Source of the DNA: Mytilus californianus
Taxonomy: Eukaryota; Mollusca; Bivalvia; Mytilida; Mytilidae
Direction: 5' to 3'
Assembly: GCF_021869535.1 (NCBI RefSeq)
Contig: NW_026262734.1
Span: forward strand, 91,083,285-91,147,284
DNA: 64,000 nt
The translations under genes and the position numbers were made by a program. Every line of letters begins with the position of its first letter. Positions within the stretch are counted from its first letter, which is position 1. Under the pieces are notes generated by a model that did no database searches, was not told the origin of the DNA, and was given only the letters and a program-made list of their open reading frames with translations. Below are positions 36,235 through 47,720 of this stretch, piece by piece.

Positions 36235-36855
36235 TTATAAAGGGACATAACTCAAGAACAGTAAACGTGACGCTATCCAAATTTGTACTTGATCTGAGTT
36301 TCGTGGAAATAAGCATTGTGTAAAAGTTTCATAATATTTGGTTGAAGCACACTCAAGTAAGAAAACGGAAACGCTGATTTTTTTTTTCAATTTGTAAAAG
36401 GGCATAACTCTAGAACGGTAAAAGTGACGCCACAAAAAGTGAAACTGGATATGTGTTTTGTGGTAATAAGAAGTTAAATCACAAAAATACTGAACTCCGC
36501 GGAAAATTCAAAAAGGAAAGTCCCTAATCAAATGGCAAAATCAAAAGCTCAAACACATCAAACGAATGTATAACAACTGTCATATTCCTGACTTTGTGGT
36601 AATAAGCATTGTGTATAAGATTCATAACAATTGGTTGAGGCAAACTAAAGTAAAAGAACGGAAACAAAAAATTCAGCAATTTTTCCATTTGTAAAGGGGC
36701 ATAACTGTAGAACGTTAAAAGTGACGCGTTTCAAATTCAAACTTGATCTGTGTTTTGTGGTAATCAGCATTGTGTATAAGTTTCATAGTATTTGGTTGAG
36801 GCAAACTAAAATTAGAGAACGCAAACCAATTTTTGGACGTACGGACGGACGTACC
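36235..36855 (+). repeat. 'gggcataact' tandem core (about 165-bp units) ending in ACGG simple repeat
   Basis: Units carry 'gggcataactctagaacgg', 'aagtgacgc', 'gtggtaataagcattgtgta' and 'tatttggttgaggcaaacta'. The array ends with 'ggacgtacggacggacgtac'. A tandem core of about 160 bp followed by an ACGG-like microsatellite is the hallmark of bivalve pearl/CvE (Helitron-related) elements. One unit is interrupted at 36483-36596 by part of another dispersed repeat. Confidence 0.65.
36483..36596 (+). repeat. dispersed repeat family L, inserted in the tandem core
   Basis: 'aaggaaagtccctaatcaaa' and 'tcaaaagctcaaacacatca' break a 165-bp unit whose two halves continue on either side ('ttttgtggtaataag' is repeated at both edges). 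The reverse complement occurs near 52555-52650. Confidence 0.65.
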
Positions 36856-39800
36856 AAAGAAAAGAAAAAAATAATTTCCAAAATATCATGTATCATTAAT
36901 ACAATGTCTTTAAAAATCTATAAAACTTATCTGTACTTATCTTCAAAATATCTAATAATAAACAGTAAATTTCAAAATATATTTTAACGTCCTACAGAGC
37001 TTATCAACAACAACACTTAGGAAACACAAACTTTTCAAATAAATCTGTCACTCCAATTATAATTGTGTAATAGATTTTACGATCATTTCTTATCATTAAT
37101 GTAGATAATTTTTTCCAGTATGGGCATAGTATTTCACAGTTATTATACTGGAAAACAAACAACAACAAAAATTAAAGAAGGCAAATAAATTTTATATCAT
37201 ATAAAACAATTAGTGTAATCAAACTTTATATAAATAATTAATAGTTCCTAATATTTTTTCTTTCATTTGTCATAAACTAATATCTGCAACTTATCTATCA
37301 ATGTCAAAAACTTTATCTACACATTAATGTATTGTAATGAAATTTATCCTTTAATAAAAATAGATTATTATCTCAAAATAACATTTTTTTTTAAGATGTA
37401 ACATAACATAATGTATGGCACAAATGTATTTAAAAACTTCACTGACCTACACTTCCACTTCAACAGATGGACAAAGGTCTATTTTAATTTCCAAGGGAAT
37501 TTTCAACCATAAGAAAATATTCAAACATGTTAATAATCTTTAAATATAACACACTGCATACACAATTATCACCACACTTAATATATCTGAATAAGAAAAT
37601 ATATTTTAAACTATGACTCAACTATTAGTTGTGCAACAAATCTATAAATGTAGAGTTTCATTAACTATTTAATATCCCAACCCTCCTATTGTGTTATGGA
37701 ACCTTCTGATAAAATCTATTACACATCCATACACTTATACTAAAGTTATTGTCTGTGAACCAATTTATTTTCCATGAACCAGTGATGTAAACCACAAAAA
37801 TAGTTCTCTAAAATTAGATATGATGTTATATCTATTTTCAACTATGACCCATAATTAATTGTGCAATAACATCTCTGAATTTAGATTCTGAACAAATATG
37901 TAATAATACCATAGTTTCTAACACAGAATGAATGTGGTATAAGTTCGTAAATAATTTTAAAATTGGACATTTACCAATTATGGTCCCATATTCAAATTCT
38001 AAATACATGGTTGGATTCAGCATATCAAATAACAACATTGTTTCATTGTTTGTTAAAATCAAACTAAGTTTAATTTTGGATACTTTGGACCTTTATGGGC
38101 TCCAGTTTGAAAAACGGACCCAATATCAAAAATTTAAAACACTGTTAGATTGCACACATTAAAGAACACCAATGATTTAATTTTTGAAGAAATCAAACAA
38201 AGTTTATTTTTGGAGCCAAATTTGGACCAACTTTGATAACCAAGCACAAAATCAAAACAATCTAAAACATTGATGGATTGACCATATCAAATAACACAAA
38301 CAATTTAATTTTTGATGAAATCAAACAATGTTCAATTTTGGACCCCAATTTGGACCATCTCGAATACTGTGCCCAAAATCAAATATATAAATACCACTTA
38401 GATTTAACATATCAAAGAACCCCAACCATTCTTTTTTTTTAAATCAAACAAAGTTTAACTTTGGACCCTTTGAACCTTAATGTGGGCCGACTATGCCCTA
38501 AATCAAAAATCTAAATACACGCTTAGATTCAGCATATCAAAGAACAGCAATAATTCAATTTTATTTTAATTTAAAAAAAAAGATGTATTTTGGACCCTTT
38601 GGACCATGATGTGGACCAATTTGAAGACAAGCCTCAAAATTAAAAAAATATAAATACACAATTAGATTCAGCATATCAAGGAACACCCATAATTTAATTT
38701 CTAAAGAAATCAAACAAAGTTTAATTTTGGACCCTTTGGACCTTAATTTGAATCATTTCAAAAACAGACCCCAAAATCCAAATATTAAATACCCAATTAG
38801 ATTCAGCATATTAAACACTCACAAGAATTCAGGATTTTTGAATTAAACCCCATTGAAATTGCTAAAAAAAAATAAGCAATTTATACAAAGTATTGGTTTT
38901 GGTCCCTTTTAACTAAACCAATAGGTTCATAATCCCCTAAAATCAATCACAAACTTTATTTTATGGTATAGCACCTTGTGGCACAATTAAATAGCAATAA
39001 ATAGACTTATACTCAAGTTATTGTCCAGAAATCAGAAAATCCTAGTTTTTGACCCCTTTTCAGCCCCTTATTATTAAACAGTTTGGACCATGACCCCTAA
39101 AATCAATACCAACTTTCCTTTTAAAATATTGAACCTTGTAGTAAAATTTCATAGAAATCCATACTCTAATACACAAATTAGTGTCCTGAAACATGAATAA
39201 TGCTTGTTTTTGACACCTTTTTGGTCCTTAATTCCTAAACAGCTACAACAATAACCCCTAAAATAAATCCCAACCTTCCTATTGTGGAATGGAACCTTGT
39301 GCTTAAATTTATAATACAAATCTATACAGTTATTCTCAAGTTATTGTCTGTGAACCAGACAAATAATTGTTTTTGTTAGGCCCTATTTGGCCCCTAATTT
39401 CTGAACAGCTACTATAATAACCCCCAAAGCAAACCTAAACCTTCCTATTGTGGTATGGAACCTAGTGCTAAAATTGAATAGAAATCCATACACTTATACT
39501 CAAGTTATTGCCTGCAAACCACAAAATAGTTGTTTTCGGCACCTTTTCGACCCCTAGTTATTAAACGGTATGGGTCATGACCCTCCGAAAATCATTCTAA
39601 GCTTTACTTTTGAAGTACGGAACCTTGTGGTAAAATTGCATAGAATCTATACTCTTATGTACCAATTATTATCCTGAAACATGAAAAATGCTTGTTTTTG
39701 GCCCCTTTTTGGCCCATAATTACTAAACAGCTACGACAATAACCCCAAAATAAATCCAACCTTTCTATTGTGGTACGGAACCTTGTGCTAAAATTTAATA

Positions 39801-40219
39801 GAGATCCATACACTTATACTCAAGTTATTGTCTGTGTCCCTGACAAAAAGATTGTTTTTGTAAGACCCTTTTTGGCCCTTAATTCCTAATCATCTATGAC
39901 AATAACCCCAAAAATTAATCTCAACCTTCCTATTGTGGTGTGGAACCTTGTGTTAAAATTTTGACCTAAGAAATATCTCAAGTTATTGTCCTAAAACCAG
40001 ACAAATAATTGTTTTAGTCTCTTTCCGGCCCCTAATTACAAAACAGCTAAGACAATAACTCCCAAAAACAATCCCAACCATCCTTTACTGGTATGAAACC
40101 TTGTGCTAAAATTTCATAGAGTTACATGAACTTATACTCAAGTTAATGTCTGCGGACCAAAATGTCTTCAGATGCAGAAGCAGACAACATCATAACATAA
40201 TACTACCTGCGGTCGTATA

Positions 40220-40895
40220 AAAACGGTTATCGAAGCAGTCATAAGGAAGTCATCCACATTAGAATATTCATTCCTTAGCTCAACGTACTGATGTAGATTT
40301 TATGGACAACAAACGCACAAATGACGTCAAATAACGTCACCTAAAACGAACACTTTGACGGAAAGATAACGATTGGAATCAAGTGTATTATATAAAAAAA
40401 AATATAAGTTATAATACACCAAAACTGGTACCTCGCATATAAATCCGTATGGTATAATTTACCTTTGTAACTAAAGCAATTGACAAATAAAAGAATTTGC
40501 ATATCTAAGGTAAAGGGTAAAACATGGTATTTACTATTTTCGGTATATAACTCCATTTTAATACGCAAAAATAAAACCAAAATCTATCACCAACACAAAA
40601 TGTAAAATTTACGTTTATTTCTTATTCAAACAAATTTTAAAACTAACCGAAATGAATCGAAAATGTAAACAAAAGCAGTCGGATAATTTTTAATCAAATG
40701 ATCGAGATAATTACTAGTTGAAACGGGCAAATTTAAGCACCCGAATTTTACAATGTTCATATATTTTCTCGTATTTAAAAATAAATTTTGTGTTGTAACC
40801 GCATCTGCCAACCTAGTAATAATTTAACTTACAAGGGTTAAATTTCAATGTATATTGATAGATATCTGATAAATGTGTTAAATCGATATGTACAC
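40220..40895. other. intergenic AT-rich DNA
   Basis: No gene recognised. The short minus-strand frames have no support. Confidence 0.4.
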
Positions 40896-40896
40896 T

Positions 40897-40902
40897 TATA
40901 AG
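40897..40902 (+). promoter_or_regulatory. candidate TATA box upstream of gene 2
   Basis: 'cttataagcggg' lies about 30 bp upstream of 'atacacactcaacaaac', a plausible start region, and about 95 bp before a perfect splice donor. The gene 2 coding exon begins at a splice acceptor, so a non-coding first exon must exist upstream. This is the best site I found, but nothing links it to the gene directly. Confidence 0.25.
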
Positions 40903-40926
40903 CGGGAGATTGCAATGCATACACAC

Positions 40927-40990
40927 TCAACAAACAGTTAATGTTACTTTTGAAAATGGAAAGAATAACACTGGTATTTTAAAGTCAAAG
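40927..40990 (+). other. candidate non-coding first exon (5' UTR) of gene 2
   Basis: Ends 'aaagtcaaag/gtaagtatac', a textbook donor. No long frame crosses it. Joined to the acceptor at 46705 it would give a 5' UTR exon before the ATG at 46722, with a 5.7-kb intron. The start position is a guess from the TATA-like box. It could belong to another transcript. Confidence 0.28.
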
Positions 40991-40992
40991 GT

Positions 40993-43577
40993 AAGTATAC
41001 ATGTAATACAGATACACATTCTTGTGTTATGATTTCTTGTTTGTGTTAACTTATTAACAGATCCATACATAATTCAATAATTGAATTACCTATGATTGAT
41101 CTTGTCCATCAATTAGGACACTGCTTATTCAAAATGAAGTATTTCAGTGTTATTTGAGCCATTTAGTATGTAAATGATGATGAGAAAGGAAAATTGTTCC
41201 TGTGTTGAAATTGATCACTTGTGTCCCATTTATTGACAGAGAAACTAATTTGGATCAAATTAATTGGTTTAATCAGTAATTAGACAATGTTAACATAAAT
41301 ATTTCTCCATTACTATTCATACATAATCAGGAAGTAGCAAGGATGACTAAAGGTTATAAATAGAAAATACACTCATTGATTAAGCTATACAAAATTGAAA
41401 CAAAACAAAAACTGTATACCTTTTGATTTTTGTCATATTGTGTCATTTGAATGCAGAAACACTCATAAACATGTGCCCGGTTTATAATTTAGTGTACGTC
41501 ATTCGAGACGCCAGGGAATGTAAACTTTAAATGAAAAACAGAAACATATAATAATATAAGAAAATTTTACACAGGCTATCTATGTCTGGGAAAAAGACCT
41601 TTGTGTTTCGAACGACTTTTTAACATAATAATAGTAATAAACCAAAACATTGCTGAATGAAAATGACACTATTATTTACTTACGTGCGAAGCGCTTTTTT
41701 GTGTTTACCTTCACTAGGAACGTTCTTTCAGTCGTTATTTCATTTAAAAAGCACTGCAGAGTTGACTACTGCACTGATGTTGAGGACTGAACTGGCATAT
41801 GTATATCAAAACTTACATACCAATAACCAAAAAGATTGTTACTCAAAATTGTTTCAGACTGTAAATTTTCAATCTAAAATGAACGAAAGTAACGAATTAT
41901 TGAAAGGACAATCCCTGACGCATTTCACATGAGACATGTTTTCGCTGTCTTCTGTCTTTATATACCACTAAATTTGCCCTCTTGTACATTTGACAGATTG
42001 TGTTCTATTGCAATTTGTTATATTTGAACGGTTTATCTTTTGCTATTGGCTATTGCTGTCTTCATAATATAGATATTTGTTGATTTTTTCTTATGGACTT
42101 AAAATATCTTCGTTGATCCGGTTGTCACGTAACTGCAATTCAGTTGGATGTTCTCACTATATAATTTTCTGAAGTGGTTCCGATTTATGCACCCACCTGA
42201 TTGTAAACATTCCACAACTTCACAAAATAGTATAGTGTCATTGTTTTTATACATATTGTATATTATAAATCCTAAGTTCAAACACTTAATCATCTTGCAT
42301 TGATCTATGTGTGTGGCAAAAAAACTATAATCAAAGTGCCAGCGTGTCACTAAAACTCGTTTGCTGATTAAAACATTTGCATAAAAGATCATCAGAAATG
42401 ACAAACCACCATCTACCCCACCACTCACTCCGCCATCCACCCAACACCCCACCCAACCCCGTATTTGGGATTTTTCAGATCTTACAGGCTTCCACAATTA
42501 ATTCCATTTGTTCGTTGTCCAGGAATATAGTTCCCATGTTTTTTATGGGATATTTCTTCCTGATGTCTCTTGACTCTTTTATGAAAAGTTTACTACTGAG
42601 GTGGTCCTATAAGTTGCATATATATATTGAAATAAGTAAAACATGTGGGAAACATTTAATGTTTAAAGTGAAAGTAGTGATTTGGTCAAAGTGAAAATAG
42701 GGCAGATATTACCCTTCGACCCTTTATTCAAGCCTCAACTCCTACCCTTTGCATGTTATCAGAGCTCTCAAGAGAGAAAGATGCGATTGAGTGTGCATGG
42801 ATAAGCATATGTTTATATTAGATTACAACGGTCTATGAGAGGTAGAATTTATTGCATTTTGAACCGGTGCATATTTTTTTTCGATTTCACTTTTACATAG
42901 AAAAGCATTGTGACCAATGGTAACAATAATTGTGATCTTAGACCTTCACGAGCAACAAATCGTCCAACGGAGCAAAGTGAAATGTCTAATTTAATCACTT
43001 AAAGTCAAAACCGTTCTGATTGTCAGATCATTTTAATTATTTTTAATCATTTTAATTTAACAATAGACCATTCTTATTGAACCAAATGTGAATACATTTA
43101 TTATCCGTCATTTTAAGTATTGTTTGTGGGCCTATTGTCAACTTCTAATTGATATATTTTGCCACTGGACGTAGTGAAACAACAATCAATCAACCAATTG
43201 ATTTACAATTAGATCTTACCAGCTTTCTTTTTTTATCAGCTTCCTTCATCTGTTATTCGATAGTCTTGTGTGAAGTGGTGTTTTTCAATATATTCAAACT
43301 GTTTAGTTTAGTTTAAAAATTTTAGAAGCTTTAAATTTTTCTTTTATTTGATTTGTTTTCTTTCCTTTGAAAATTCATGGACTCGTTTCTTTTTGTCAAT
43401 ATTTTCCTCGTTGGTATTAGTGCAGAGTAAAAACAAAATCATCAAACTAAACTAAATTCACCAGCAGTTCATGTAACTTATAACCAAGAATGGTCTGTAA
43501 GTTTCCATTGATTGCTTTTCATTTGAATTCATAAAAAAACTAAGGACCAACCAAACAGTGATTTATACAAATCAAGT
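40993..43577. other. AT-rich DNA, probably first intron of gene 2 or intergenic
   Basis: No coding exon was recognised. The two opposite frames over 42099-42694 arise from a C-rich patch ('ccaccactcactccgccatc', about 42405-42465) and do not look like proteins. The 91-residue frame at 41657 has no supporting splice sites or similarity. Confidence 0.4.
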
Positions 43578-43835
43578 CCGATTATATAATTGAGAATGGA
43601 AATGGGGAATATGTCAAAGAGACAACAACCCGACCAAAGAGCAGATAACATCCGAAGGCCACCAATGGATCTTCAACGCAGCGAGAAAATCCCGCACCCG
43701 GAGGCGGTCCTCAGCTGGCCCCTAAATAAAATTGTGTACTGGTTTAGTGAAAATGAACGTCACACTAAACTCCAAAACATACAAAGGAACTAAAATTAAA
43801 AAAAAACATACAAGACTAATAAAGGCCAGAGGCTC
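43578..43835 (+). repeat. dispersed repeat family A, copy 3
   Basis: 'attgagaatggaaatgggga', 'cccgaccaaagagcagataa', 'cccgcacccggaggcgg' and 'cataca(a)...aaaggccagaggctcc' match copies 1 and 2. This is the most complete copy in the window. Confidence 0.8.
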
Positions 43836-45139
43836 CATGTATCCCATTTAACGTATTAGTTGATCTTGGTCCTCTTTCCATCATTTCCTTTGTCTTAAAA
43901 TTAAATATGTAAAGAGCATTTTACAGTTTAAGCCATTGTTTATTGACTTTCAATGATGTAAATGCAATACTGCTCAGACATATTACTCGAAATTTCAATA
44001 CAGTACTCTTAAATATCTTTTAAAAAAGTTTTGAAGTATTTATTGCTACTGAAAATATTGCGTGGGTTAATATTTTATCGTTGTACTAAAGCTGTAACTC
44101 CTTCTGTCAAAATTGACGTTTAACGGTGTAAGACGTCCTGTTAGACCTTATTGGTTTCTATATGCTGTTGAAGGTTTTTCATTTTTGGCTTCTAGTGTTT
44201 TATCTCGTCTGTCCCTGCAGCAACACTTGTTAGGCACACAAAAACAGTTGCATGCAAATAGCACTTGATACATTCGTGTGTCCGAATCGCTTTTCTTTAT
44301 TTACCTTCATCGGGGACGCTCAAACCTACACATTTGAAATCCAAGAATGTATAAATACCTATACATGGTAGATACTTTAAGATCTTTATGACCAAACGAG
44401 ATATAAAAAGAATAGCCTCTATAAAGGATCAAATATGCCTGAGGGAAATAGAACCTTGTGCATGGTTTGAATTTTTTGTTCAATTCCATAACATAATACT
44501 GTACTTGTCTGTTGATACGACTCAATAAATAAGGTACCATAGACATCTGTCAATTTAACGAAATGGCGTTCTTTTTTTTTAAATTTATAGAAAGTTAACT
44601 TACAGACAGGTACTATTTCCGTATACTGTATAGTTCACCAATTTCATTAGATTGATAATTACTTTCCTCAAACAGTAATATCCCCCCTCCCCCCTAAAAA
44701 AACATGATGAAATTAATAAGTGTTAATGTTCTATGTAAGTCTGAGCCGTATTTGGAACAACTTTTGAGACTTTAGGTTTTTAATACGCTTTAACTTCGTA
44801 TTTGATTTGCATTCCAACTGTTTTGAGTGCCACTGATAAATGTTTTGTACACGAAACGCCTTTCAGGAGTAACGAATTAAAAAGCCTGGTATCGTTGATG
44901 AGTCTATATAGCCTACTATAATTCATGTTATCAGAGTCTTTCTGTATACACCGAAAATTCAAGCTTAATCTTAAAAGTTCTAATATGATGTAATAACGAC
45001 ACTTCTAGAGGATTCTACCGCTTTTTCATTATTTATCATTGTAAACTATTAACAAAATTAGCCATGCGTTCTTTTTATCTTGCTGCCAAAAACGAGGAAC
45101 CTTAACAATTAAATATCAATCAATATGAAATATAATACC
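43836..45139. other. AT-rich DNA without a recognised gene
   Basis: Contains a fragment 'tgtccgaatcgcttttcttt'/'ggggacgctcaaacctacac' at about 44280 that resembles another small dispersed repeat (compare about 16925-16975). No gene was seen. Confidence 0.4.
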
Positions 45140-45300
45140 GTTAAAAGAGAGGCGAAAGATACCAGAGGGACATTCAAAGTCGAAAATAAACTGACAACAC
45201 CATGGTTAAAAAGAAAACGACAAACAGACAAACAGTAGTACACAATACACAACATAGAAAACTAAAGACTGAGCAACACGAACCCAACAAAAACTGGGTC
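45140..45300 (+). repeat. dispersed repeat family D, copy 1
   Basis: 'taccagagggacattcaaag', 'taaactgacaacaccatgg' and 'gagcaacacgaacccaacaa'. The reverse complement occurs at 56170-56390 with the same order of landmarks. The minus-strand frame here is the repeat read in reverse. Confidence 0.8.
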
Positions 45301-46705
45301 GCCAACAAATTGTAATATATATTAGGTAGTCCTTTAAAATCGGGGGAAATAAAATTGAAATAAACTAAATTCTTAACAGTGGAGATCAATACAGTGACGT
45401 TGCATTTCCTCAAACGATTAAGATGTAAGTTTTAAACACATTTGAACCACCTCATTCTCCTTTTTGCTTTTTTCCTTCATTCAATGAAATCATATTTTGT
45501 GACTACATTCAGAAAAAATTGAGAAAAACATCCTCATAAAACACCAATAATTGTTTCTCATACTTAATCTTATTTTTTTTTTTTTTTTTTTTTTCTTTCC
45601 TTCTGTCTTAATAAGGTTCCCAAACGGGGAATTACCTATCAAATGTTAAAAGCGTCACTGAAGAGACATTAATTGCCGAAATGCCTATCTTGTGCAGAAC
45701 AAATGGTACCGTTAATGTTATCATACTCATTTTTCCGAAAATAGTTTATGTATCTACATTTGCCAGTTGATTATGGTTGCCTGGATCGCATTTCCGTTTT
45801 CGTTTCACTGTTTAATGAAATGTCTTTGCGCATAGGTAAAGATGATGAAAAATGTACTTACCTCCCTTCTTCTACCATTTGCTCTTCTCGTTCAGAAAAT
45901 GCACATTTTGTCAGCATTTTGAAACATTAGGACTTAATCCTCACATAAAACCAATATTTTTGCATATTTTCTTTCTTTCAGTGTTCTCCTGGTGTAAAAG
46001 GAAATCTTTTTACGTCTAAACGCCTCTGTTACATGTATATCCGAGGGAGTTTTTTTTTAATAATTCTGAAATTAAAAACTACTTTTTTCAAATTTTATAT
46101 TTATTACTCTGTGCATAATTTAAGTGTCGAAAATTTCCCACCAGTTGAATATGTTCACTTTGACTGCAGTGAAGATGAGGTTCTAGCATAAATAGTAGAA
46201 ACCATACATTTTTATGAGGACAACGGTTCGTTTCCCTTCTAAGGACACCTACTTTCATATACATTTGTACATATAATTTACCTTTACTGAATTTTAAATT
46301 TCAAAAACACAAGATGTGCTCATTTTTGCGATTCCCTTTATGATATATTGCTGTATGAAATGTCTTTACTTATAAGTAAAGATGAACATGGTTGGTTTGT
46401 AATATTTTCTCATTTTATTGCCAGAAAAGGTTTTATTCCCATATGTTCGGTCTTTAGTTTTCTTCAACTTCCCATTTGAATTGGACTTCAAACTATTTTG
46501 ATTCGACTGTCATTGATGAGTGTTACCTTGATTTTTCCTCTTAATTGGTTAATCTTCAAAAAAAAACTGCTACAGACATAATATAATCACAAATTCAGTC
46601 ACAATGGTGTTATCTGCCGATCATCTGACAATAACTTACAGATCTCACCCTAACATTAAATGAAAAAACACACAAAAAAACAATCATTTCTATCTTATTT
46701 TACAG
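45301..46705. other. AT-rich DNA upstream of gene 2's coding exon
   Basis: Includes a T homopolymer of about 22 bases (45573-45594). 'aagcgtcactgaagagacat' near 45650 and the similar 'catcactgaagagaaattaa' near 52760 are fragments of one more dispersed repeat. No exon was seen. Confidence 0.45.
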
Positions 46706-46721
46706 AAACAGTCAGTACGCG

Positions 46722-47720
46722 ATGGATTTTGATAACATAGAAACAAAGGAAAGGGAGAATTATGCAAGAAGTTCACTGCTGATTGTTCAATATACAAAAG
46801 ATGGTCTTGCAGACTTAATAGAGCTGAATTTAAAATTGACAGGACATTCCTCATTTCAAGACTTTATTAATCACTACCAGCATGATTTGTATCATCTCTG
46901 CTACAATCAGGTCAAATGTTGCCAATGTTCAAGAAATTATAAGCTTCCACAGGAACAGCTAATACATCCAAAGCAACTAGAAGTGTTATTCGACAAATCC
47001 GGACCAAAAAAGGCTAAACATAATGCTTTTCGGATAGGAGATTTTTGTTGTTGCTTAGCTAAACAAAAATTATCAACATCCGCACTTGATGTTACACTCG
47101 CACGCTGCCTGTTGTTTTACTTTTGTGAAGAAGTGTTCTGGTATAGTTCTTTAAAATTACAAAAAACAACCTTAGAAGAGTTTCTCAATCAAAATAAGCA
47201 TACACTTTATCATTTGTACGATACTTCAAGAAGATGTTGTCAATGTCCTCCTTTGTATAAGTTTCCTTCTGAAACTGAATTAATAGACGATTCTAATTGG
47301 ACAGAGCTCTTTAGTAAGAGAAGAATGCCATGTATTCGTCATAAAAAACGTCCTATTGGTAAAAGAAACATTTGTTCCGTTTCGGCAACACCTGGAATTT
47401 TAGTGAGTCATATGGATCCTACAATTTCAAAAACATTGCTAGAGCATTGCTGTGCCCTTTGGAAAACAATAGAAAAACTTATATTGATTCGTGGTACAAT
47501 TTTTGCTGATGTCGATGAAGCTACGATGCATGAAAATACATATCTGGAATACAAAGCTTCTCTGGAGTATGGAATTGCAGTAATGGCACGTGTGTGTAAT
47601 AAAGAACACGAGGTGACAGAGAAATTAAAAAATGCAGAAAAACGAAAGATTGACGAAACAAGTATGATTACGACTATAAAAAGACAAATGTCTTGCACAG
47701 GAGCAAGCAGACTAACTGAG
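46722..47720 (+). CDS. gene 2, first coding exon: duplicated CCQC module plus HEPN-like segment
   Basis: The acceptor 'tcttattttacag' ends at 46705. The ATG at 46722 has a purine-rich favourable context (gcgATGG), and the exon ends 'actgag/gtaatg' in phase 0 after 333 codons. Two copies of a module are visible: residues about 45-90 and 151-197 share F..F(I/L)N...H.LYHL.......CCQC...YK.P, with CCQC at 66-69 and 172-175, exactly 106 residues apart. Each copy then has a second Cys cluster (109-111; 218) and a hydrophobic helix. Residues about 236-305 form a helical segment with ALWKTIEKLILIRG and MARVCNKE. From memory this resembles the DZIP3-like HEPN domains common in molluscs, but the usual Arg-Asn...His core reads RGTIFAD, so ribonuclease activity is doubtful. 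A Lys/Glu coiled tail follows. No signal peptide or membrane segment. The Cys/His spacing suggests metal binding (inference). Confidence 0.82.

Larger units (their letters stand above)
35505..40219 (+). mobile_element. 4.7-kb composite tandem-repeat element bounded by 'atacgaccgca'
   Basis: Starts around 'tccgctggacgcagcttgat' and 'atacgaccgca' (35528) and ends with the inverted 'tgcggtcgtat' (40209-40219). Inside are three arrays: units of about 130 bp with 'agattcagcatatcaaag' (35700-36130 and 37980-38850); units of about 165 bp with 'catacacttatactcaagtt' (37670-37800 and 38890-40190); and a 'gggcataact' array with an ACGG-type simple repeat (36235-36855). Related material lies inverted at 52970-54390 and in part at 55590. 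No transposase was seen, so it is non-autonomous or tandem-repeat driven. Confidence 0.65.

Noticed and set aside
42099..42694. Overlapping opposite frames of 132 and 105 residues
   Set aside because: They arise from a C-rich patch giving Gly/Val or His/Pro runs. Composition is not protein-like and both strands are open, as expected for biased sequence.
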